Assembly (NCBI RefSeq): GCF_018294505.1
Contig: NC_057800.1
Span: 473,157,037-473,221,036, forward strand
From: Triticum aestivum
Lineage: Eukaryota > Streptophyta > Magnoliopsida > Poales > Poaceae
Direction of reading: 5' to 3'
Length of the DNA stretch: 64,000 bases
The position numbers were made by a program, and so were the translations under genes. The notes below the pieces were generated by a model that saw only the letters and a program-made list of their open reading frames with translations, ran no database searches and was not told where the DNA came from. This document shows positions 58,301 to 64,000 of the stretch, in pieces (the stretch's first letter is position 1; every line of letters begins with the position of its first letter).

Positions 58301-59630
58301 CTTGAAGGTTGCCGAGTACATGTCATGTAAACGACGGTAAGTGGTGGGAGCGTGTGTGAAGAAGTACACCCCTGCAGGGTTATCATTATCTATTCTAATA
58401 GCCGGATTCCTCGGATATGGAAACTTGGACCCCTTGCATAGGTCATAGACAAGTGAAAGTGGTTACTCTAAAACTCGCAAGATAAGCGTGAGTTCTATGG
58501 ATGGCGTTCTCGCAGGGAGACGGGAGCGGATTTATAGTGGTGTATTGATATGGTGAATATGTGGACTCGTGTGCACCACCTCAAAAGAGTTGCTTGCAGT
58601 CGTAGTTCAGGTTAGCCACTGAGTCAAAGCTGGCTTGCTGCAGTTAAACTCCACCACCCCCCCTTGTTGATACCGATGCATATGTAGCTAGTTCTGATGT
58701 AAGTCTTGCTGAGTACCTTTGTACTCACGTTTGCTTAATTTATGTTTTGCAGAGAGAGACTTCAGTCTCGCTAGTAGTTCCGCGTGGACTTCGACGTTAG
58801 CTTGATACCTCAGCTACGATCTTGTGCCCTCGGTAGGATCTGGTAGATAGTTAGGCTTCTTAGCTTTTTTCCATTTGTAGATGTCTGTACTCAGACATGT
58901 TAAGCTTCCGCATGTGCTTGATTTGTATGTTGTGATTGTTGGGTCATGAGACCCATGTTTGTAATATCTCGCTCCTCGGAGCCTAAGGAATAAATACTTG
59001 AGTTGTAGAGTTATGTTGTGATGCCATGTTGTATTTACACATATCGAGCATATTGTGTGTATGATTGAAATGCTTGGTATGTGTGGGATCCGACAACCTA
59101 GTTGTTTATCCTTGGCAGCCTCTCTTATGGGGAAATGTAGTCTAGTGCTTCCATGAGCCATAGTAGTCCGCTACAGCCCGGTTCACCGGAGTCCTGCTAG
59201 CCCAGCACTACTGCTCAGGACACTTGACTGGCCGGCATGTGTTTCACTTCGTTCCTGTGTCTGTCCCTTCGGGGAAATGTCACGCGGTGACATCCGGAGT
59301 CCTGCCTAGCCTGCTACAGCCCGGGTTCCCGGAGTCCTGTTAGCCCAGTGCTACAGCCCGGATTCACACGCTGCTGACCGACATGCTCGATGTGATTCAT
59401 GTATGCCTGTCCCCATAGGTTAGTGCCGCTTTGGGTTCACGACTAGCCATGTCGGCCCGGATTCTCCGTCATATGGATGCTAGCGACAATATCATATACG
59501 TGAGCCAAAAGGCGCAAACGGTCCCGGGCCATGGTAAGGCGACACCCGTGGGAATACCGTGCGTGAGGCCGCAAAGTGATATGAGGTGTTACCGGCTAGA
59601 TCGATGTGATTTGGAATCGGGGTCCTGACA
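55391..59630 (+). mobile_element. 4.24-kb solo LTR of the long-LTR family
   Basis: It starts TGTCACAGCC and ends GGTCCTGACA, with perfect target duplication TCGCT (55386-55390, 59631-59635). No PBS, PPT or coding sequence adjoins it, so it is a single LTR left by recombination between two LTRs. Its last ~1.6 kb (58050-59630) aligns with 46890-48415, including CTCGCTCCTCGGAGCC and GCGCAAACGGTCCCGGG. ORFs on both strands at 55790-56710 are due to GC-rich composition. At over 4 kb it is among the longer plant LTR classes. Confidence 0.92.
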
Positions 59631-59962
59631 TCGCTCGGGTTCAGTTAGAGCCAACGCCTCGCACACACGCGCGTACATGTATGAGAGAAACGTGCATCGC
59701 TCGGCCCCCGACCTCCCACCGTAACCGGGAACTCCCCGAAATTTTCCTCCCCCTCGCTTCTACCATGGTTTTTTCCGTCATGGACGGCCCAAAGAATGTC
59801 ATGCAGCTGCATCTCCGGCCCGCCCAGGACGAAAAGCCCATTTTCTGTCATGATTTTTTGTCATAGAAGTAGGAGCCCACCACATCTATGATGATACCGG
59901 GTTTTGTCACAATTACCATCATAGAAGTGTCATATGTATGACAGAAAAAAATTTGGTTCGGC

Positions 59963-59965
<3 letters not shown>
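59631..59965. repeat. CACTA-2 right subterminal region
   Basis: It begins with TCGCTCGGGTTCAGTTAGAG, repeating the unit left of the solo LTR. It then has GTCATGGACGG, TGTCATGATTTTTTGTCATAG, GTCATAGAAGTG and TATGACAG. These match the style of the left end. It stops at GGCCTA, where a CACTA terminus would be expected some 30 bases on. Confidence 0.65.

Positions 59966-59998
<33 letters not shown>
59966..59998 (+). repeat. (TG)n microsatellite at the CACTA-2/CACTA-1 junction
   Basis: 33 bases of pure TG. The left junction of CACTA-2 is preceded by TTTGATGT, so the TG tract may have been part of CACTA-1 before insertion. Confidence 0.92.
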
Positions 59999-59999
<1 letters not shown>

Positions 60000-60059
60000 A
60001 TATATATTTGCTGTGAAAATTGTTGGATTTAAAAAAAATAGAAAAAGAGGCAATGCAGG

Positions 60060-60545
60060 CTCTTTGTCGTCCGCCACCGACGGCAACGGGCTCTTTGCTG
60101 TTTGCGGTGGACGGCAAAGAAGCCACGTGGCAGCCACCTGTGCTTCCTGGGATCTGACCCATTTGGTCAGTTTGCCTATAGTGGCGGACAGCAAAGCGTT
60201 TGCGCAAAGGATCACCACATTTGCCTACAGTGGCGGACGGCAAAGCCTTGGTGGGCAGTGACATCCAGCTGACGTCATTTGGCCGACGGCAAAGGCCTGA
60301 TGCTCGTTGCCGTCAGCTGGCGAATGGCAAAGACTGCAGTTAGCCACCTAATGGACTAACAACGAATTTATTGCCGTCGGATTTCTTTGCCATCAGCCGT
60401 TGATGGCAAAGGCCCCTTTGCCGTCCGCTTCAGAAAGTAGACGACAAAGAAGGTCTTTACCGATCCTATCTTTGCCGGAGCCATTTGCCGTCCGCCATCC
60501 ATGCCTTTGACGTCTACCTTGGCGGACGGCAAAGTAGCTGATTCC
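60060..60545. repeat. CACTA-1 right subterminal repeats
   Basis: TTTG(C/T)CGTC and GACGGCAAAG-type motifs in both orientations occur about fourteen times, mirroring 2970-3245. Confidence 0.88.
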
Positions 60546-60552
60546 TGTAGTG
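60525..60552 (-). repeat. Right terminal inverted repeat of CACTA-1
   Basis: Its complement begins CACTACAGGAATCAGC. It is followed by target duplication AAA (60553-60555). Confidence 0.92.
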
Positions 60553-60555
60553 AAA

Positions 60556-60668
60556 TATGCCCTGGAAGTAATAATAAAAAAATTATTTATATTTCCTTAT
60601 ATCGTGATAAATGTTTATTATTCATGCTAGAATTGTATTAACCGGAAAATTGATATATGTGTGAATAC
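60556..60668 (+). mobile_element. WIS/BARE-type 3' LTR, continuation
   Basis: TATGCCCTGGAAGTAATAAT and following sequence continue the LTR begun at 2945. They parallel bases 11-120 of the Angela LTR. It is broken at 60669 by a Gypsy LTR. The bases before that break are GTGAATAC. Confidence 0.85.
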
Positions 60669-61639
60669 TGTCGGTGTTCTGGGAATGGGGGTCCCCAGAC
60701 TTGCCTGCCTGCGGCCTGCGGCGTGGCTCAAAGGGGGGCCCAGCACGGCCCGTCTTCACCAACACAAACCCAAGACCCTCGCGAGGGGCCAAGTCTCGCG
60801 GGGCGGACGACGCGGAGCTTCCTCGGGCACGGCCTCATCAGGCTGGCTCACGAGGGGGCGGAGATATCAAGGTGGGGTACCTCACGAGGTGCCCGTGACG
60901 CAAGCCCTGACGATTCAGGGTGCCAGGCGGGTGCCAGCCCGCGTAGCGTCCTCCTTCCCTCTTTGGTGCAAGGGGGGCAAGCACAGCCGCGGAGTACCGA
61001 GGCATCAGGAAAAGGTTGCCATTTTGGTGCAACGAGACCAAGACCAGGAGGACTACGAGATGGAGGTCACCGTGGAGCCCAAGACGGCGTCATCACCAGA
61101 GCTTTGCACAGGCAAAGACTGCTTTTGTCAGGATAGCTGATACTTGTTGTCCCCCTTCAAATTAGCCCGCCATTGTTGGCTCCCTTCCCGCTCAATATTT
61201 GGGGAGAGGACCAGGGCCCCTATAAATAGGACTAGCCACGCCCAGGGTAGAGGGGATCGAGAATCAGCCAACCCAGAAGCAAGCTGGGGTCGAAATCAGG
61301 GTCGGTCAGTTGGAGGAAAGCAGAGAGAGAGAGAAAAAGGTGACTGAACTCCTCCGAGCAGTTCATCGCCCCAGCCAAGAACAGACCCTCGCGAGGCTGT
61401 TCTCCCTTGTATTGTTCATCATCATCAGCCCAAGAGGCAATCCACCACACCACACACTGGAGTAGGGTATTACACCACAACGGTGGCCCGAACCAGTATA
61501 AACCCTGTGTCTCTTGTGTTGTTCTTTCCTTATTTTAGATCCTAGCATGGCGGAGGGGTGCAGGTAGGTAGGGGGCGAAATCTCCTCGCGCACCCCAGTG
61601 TTCGAACCTCAAGGCTCCGCCGGAACCCGAAATCCGACA
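60669..61639 (+). repeat. 5' LTR of the Tat-like Gypsy
   Basis: 971 bp with ends TGTCGG…CCGACA and TATA box TATAAATA at 61221-61228. Its identity as an LTR rests on these ends, the TATA and the PBS directly after. The partner LTR is not in the window. Confidence 0.8.
61221..61228 (+). promoter_or_regulatory. TATA box of the Tat-like LTR
   Basis: GGGCCCCTATAAATAGGACT sits about 420 bp before the LTR end. Confidence 0.7.
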
Positions 61640-61641
61640 TT

Positions 61642-61659
61642 TGGCGCGCCAGGTAGGGG
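61642..61659 (+). other. Primer-binding site of the Tat-like element
   Basis: TGGCGCGCCAGGTAGGGG begins with TGG, complementary to a tRNA CCA end, two bases after the LTR. The tRNA was not identified. Confidence 0.65.
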
Positions 61660-61711
61660 TGCGCCGGAATTCGTCTTCCACCGCTCCGTGCCCCGTCGCG
61701 TTGTCATCGCC

Positions 61712-62690
61712 ATGCCCGGCGACCAGGAGGGCAACCCAGACCCATGGGCGGCATGGCCCGCCCGCGCAGAGCCGCTCGCCTCAGGCGACCCCATGCCCCA
61801 GGCAGCTCGCGGTCCGCAGGGTGCTGCGGGCCGCGGGCGACGCGGACAGGCTTCGACAGCTCTCACACCGCGGCAGGCGCGGTCGGCAGCAAGGGCCTCC
61901 AATCACGCCACGACCATGACACTGTACACCCGCCGGGAGCAAGCGAACTCGAGGGCCGCGCTCACGGTGGCCCGAGAGCTGCTATAGTGCAGACTGCTGG
62001 AGGGCGGCCGCGACGTGCTACTGGAGCGGGTGGCAGAGCTCCTGGGCTTCGCCGCCTCAGGGGCTCACCCCTTCTGCACCCAGCTCCCATCTCCAACCCA
62101 GGGCGGCCCGCGCGGGGGCCCCGCGCGCGCCCGCGGGCTCCAAGGCTACTCCAACACCATCAAGGTTGTCAGCACCGGACCGGTGGCGGCGCAGCCCCCG
62201 CTCCTGGTCCGCGAAGAAGAAGGGCTCGACGCGACCGGGGCCCCAGTGGCAGCCGCGCTGCCACCCCACGGTAGGCGCGTCAGGCAGGACCGCGTGGCGC
62301 GCAGAGCACTACGGCGTGGCCTTCAGGGTGGCGGTGCCAGAGGAATACATGCCCCTCATGATGGACCAAGGACACTCACACGAGGGCGAACCAGGCTCGC
62401 TCCTCAGCCCAAGCCGAGGGGACGAGGCGCCAGAAGCTGGGCCCTTCCAGGAGTCACGGGACGGTCCCACTGGGCACGCTGGAAGCAACGATTATCGGGT
62501 ACCGCTAATTCTTCAGCAGGCATACGCTAACCATGGATCGCAGGAGGTGCAGGTTGCCACAGCGGGCAGCTGCCCCGCTCCCACAGCCTCCTACCCCTCG
62601 GGAGGAGGACGCAGGGGGCTGCAGGAGAGGGGCAGGGATTCGACATCACCACCGTGGCGTTCAGAGCAAGGTGTTCTCAGGAGGTAGGCC
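61712..62690 (+). pseudogene. Gag-like reading frame of the Tat-like element
   Basis: From ATG 61712 (MPGDQEGNPD) one frame runs to 62530, broken by a single TAG at 61985-61987. Overlapping sequence to about 62690 is open in another frame, so a frameshift near 62300 is likely. It is rich in Ala/Arg/Gly/Pro, with an arginine-rich helix (REQANSRAALTVARELL). No zinc knuckle or protease is seen. The position directly after the PBS is that expected for gag. The call rests mainly on position. Confidence 0.45.
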
Positions 62691-63573
62691 CTCTGCTGGG
62701 GAGGTGCCCCAGGACCTGCGCCCGGCAGAGGACCCGTGGTCGTCGGGGGAACCGCTAGCGACCGCTCTACCCCATCGGCGGCGTCCTGGTTTCTGGTCGT
62801 CGTTGATGGCACTAGAGTGTGGCGCAAGGCGGGGCCCTCATCTGGCGATATGAAGCAAGGCCAGTACTTGTGAAGAAGGCCCAGTGCCTGTGAAGCTCGC
62901 CGCCCCGTGACACTCTCACATAATAATGAGTGGGGTTGTACACGCCCCGGAGTCTCAGGGGTGCCGGCCTCAGGCCCTGGGGCTCCCTCCCACGCCCAAT
63001 GGCAGCACTTAGCTCCGCGCTGGTGAGAAGACGTCCAAGACTAGACTAGGTGCCGGACGCGGCCTTTTGTTTGCTTTCGTTGCTCATCCCCTTGGTTGTC
63101 TCTTTCCCCCACTGGATTCAAGTTGGATTCGAATTTGAGATTTGCGTGTGTTCGGGGAAGGGGTGCTTAGTCTCGTTCGAGCAATTTCTCGCGTTTTGGT
63201 TACCCCTTCGCCTCAGCCGCCTCCCCTCGCGAGTCGGGTCAGGCCTAGCTTGCGCGCAGCCCAGACTGCCGCCGCCGCGTCCTCTCAGGAGGGTGTTTTA
63301 CTACAGATCCTACGGATTCAATCAGGGGACACTCAGGACACCACAACCCCCTGCGGGCTGCCTCAGGGCCAGCGCGGAACAAAGGTATACTAGCCGACCA
63401 GCGCGTCGCTTAAGCCAGCCACTTGGCGTGGGCGCATGGGCGATGTAGCTTCTACTGATACGATAAACACAAGTTTTACATGAGGGGCCCCCCCCTCCAA
63501 AATGCTTTCACAGCCATCAGGCCAAAACCTGAGTTCTATTCATGCGGGGTAAGGAAGCAGGAACGATGTACAG
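62691..63573. other. Tat-like element interior without a recognised gene
   Basis: GC-rich sequence with short, inconsistent frames. The last part (63460-63573) is probably the 3' untranslated end of the antisense ORF. Confidence 0.4.
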
Positions 63574-64000
63574 TCAGTCGGACGAATCCCCCAATGCGTC
63601 CTCAGGAGCACCACTTGAGCCGTTGCTGGCACCGCTGAACTCACCATCGTTGTCCGCATCGCCGACGGCGGTGTCAGGGCCACCCATCACCCCGCCCTCG
63701 TCGGCCACCACGATCGCATCATCATTGTCTGAGGCGAAGGCCCTGATAAGAGCGTCCACATTGTCCTCCACCCGGTGCGCCAGGTCGCCTCGGACAGCCT
63801 GGGGGACTTGGGCGATGGCGGCATCAAAATCAAAATGGGGATCCATGTTCCGGAGGTGACTGAAGACGCGGGAAAAGGCGCGCCTGAGCAGGGCGCGGCT
63901 CCTCTCCTCCACCAACCTGTCAGCCCTGGTCGACCGCGCCTCCAGCTGCGTCACCACATCAGTGAATAACTGGAGATTGCCCGCGTAGTTGACTGCGTGC
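63574..64000 (-). CDS. Antisense accessory ORF of the Tat-like Gypsy, partial
   Basis: The minus-strand frame is open from the window edge to a stop at 63574, at least 141 codons, with no internal ATG needed because it continues beyond 64000. It contains a helical segment (RALLRRAFSRVFSHLRN), an Asp/Phe motif (DPHFDFDAAIAQVPQ) and an acidic Ser/Gly/Asp tail. Tat/Retand/Grande-type elements carry additional ORFs, some antisense, with unknown function. This fits in place and strand. It is intact, unlike most coding sequence in the window. Alternative: a captured plant gene fragment. Confidence 0.5.
   Translation of the reverse strand, partial: HAVNYAGNLQLFTDVVTQLEARSTRADRLVEERSRALLRRAFSRVFSHLRNMDPHFDFDAAIAQVPQAVRGDLAHRVEDNVDALIRAFASDNDDAIVVADEGGVMGGPDTAVGDADNDGEFSGASNGSSGAPEDALGDSSD

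Larger units (their letters stand above)
12524..59965. mobile_element. CACTA-2: giant CACTA-like transposon inserted in CACTA-1, 3' end lost
   Basis: The left end is a clear CACTA terminus (CACTACAAAAAAATACACTT) with subterminal GTC(A/G)TAGAAGTG and CATGACA motifs. The right end (59631-59965) carries the same kind of motifs (GTCATAGAAGT twice, TATGACAG). It stops at GGCCTA before a (TG)n tract, without a GTAGTG terminus. After that tract the sequence is CACTA-1 again. Subtracting the Sabrina-like, Angela and solo-LTR inserts leaves about 24.6 kb. No TnpD transposase is visible. It carries an antisense TnpA-like gene and a host-like gene cluster. That both ends belong to one element is inferred from position and shared motifs. 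Confidence 0.68.
2954..60552 (+). mobile_element. CACTA-1: CACTA (En/Spm) DNA transposon with nested inserts
   Basis: It begins CACTACTGGAATTAGC and ends with the complement of CACTACAGGAATCAGC. The first 28 bases of the two ends agree at 24 positions. Both ends carry the same subterminal motif (TTTGCCGTC / GACGGCAAAG). A 3-bp target duplication AAA flanks it (2951-2953 and 60553-60555). The WIS LTR sequence reads straight across once it is removed. Net of CACTA-2 it is about 10.2 kb, usual for autonomous CACTAs. It holds a TnpD-type transposase and a TnpA-type gene, both broken. The TTTGCCGTC subterminal repeats recall the Caspar clan, but that name is not verified. Confidence 0.93.
60669..64000 (+). 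mobile_element. Tat-like Gypsy retrotransposon, 5' part, runs off the window
   Basis: The LTR is 60669-61639, starting TGTCGG and ending CCGACA (complementary ends). A PBS-like TGGCGCGCCAGGTAGGGG follows two bases later. The interior has a GC-rich gag-like frame on plus (61712 on) and a long ORF on minus (63574-64000). An extra antisense ORF is known from Tat-lineage plant Gypsy elements, so that lineage is suggested, not proven. The 3' LTR and target duplication lie outside the window. Confidence 0.75.

Noticed and set aside
60657..62690. Separate genes for the several overlapping frames in the Tat-like LTR and leader
   Set aside because: Frames at 60657-61140 lie inside the LTR. Only the frame after the PBS is in gag position.
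1..64000. tRNA or rRNA genes
   Set aside because: No cloverleaf or rRNA signature was noticed; tRNA-like strings are only primer-binding sites next to LTRs.

Overview
This is a plant nuclear window made almost entirely of nested transposable elements. The families point to Triticeae (wheat, Aegilops, barley or rye). The clues are Copia LTRs of the Angela/BARE1/WIS type, an Athila/Sabrina-like Gypsy with its usual LTR start, two large CACTA (En/Spm) transposons, Stowaway MITEs with TA target duplications, and introns with GT-AG borders. Family names rest on recognised sequence features, not on a database search. There are no bacterial or organellar genes, no rRNA and no tRNA.

Layout from outside in. 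The oldest layer is a WIS/BARE-type Copia (964-2953, resuming at 60556-60668). A reverse-oriented Sabrina-like LTR (1-963) interrupts its pol. CACTA-1 (2954-60552) sits 9 bp inside its 3' LTR, with matching TIRs and an AAA target duplication. A Tat-like Gypsy (from 60669) also entered that LTR. CACTA-1 is about 10.2 kb once its insert is removed. It carries a broken TnpD-type transposase (5020-8643) and a broken TnpA-type gene (8782-about 11213), plus a 218-nt hairpin and a 30-bp minisatellite.

CACTA-1 was split by CACTA-2 (12524-about 59965, about 24.6 kb net of its own inserts). CACTA-2 has a clear 5' terminus, but its 3' terminus appears lost at a (TG)n tract. It shows no recognisable TnpD transposase. 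It carries an antisense TnpA/Transposase_24-like gene whose exons 2-4 and 6-7 stay open, duplicated exon fragments of related genes (19.3-22.8 kb), and a cluster of host-like genes (26.3-39.9 kb): a coiled-coil fragment, a two-exon 171-codon gene, and two genes that look B3-domain-like. Three related promoter/leader segments precede these, which suggests a small tandem gene family inside the transposon.

Inside CACTA-2 lie a 6.9-kb pol-less Sabrina-like Gypsy (29861-36742, TSD GGCAC), a 5'-truncated LINE (about 37529-38167), three Stowaway elements, a complete Angela (43130-54852), and a 4.2-kb solo LTR (55391-59630, TSD TCGCT). Angela's gag is in turn interrupted by a deleted copy of the same long-LTR family (46275-49276, TSD CACCG). 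That gives five levels of nesting: WIS, CACTA-1, CACTA-2, Angela, long-LTR element. Almost every polyprotein and transposase is broken by stops or frameshifts. The reading frames that remain open are the antisense TnpA-like gene, two small two-exon genes, a short gag-like ORF in the Sabrina-like element, and an antisense ORF at the right edge.
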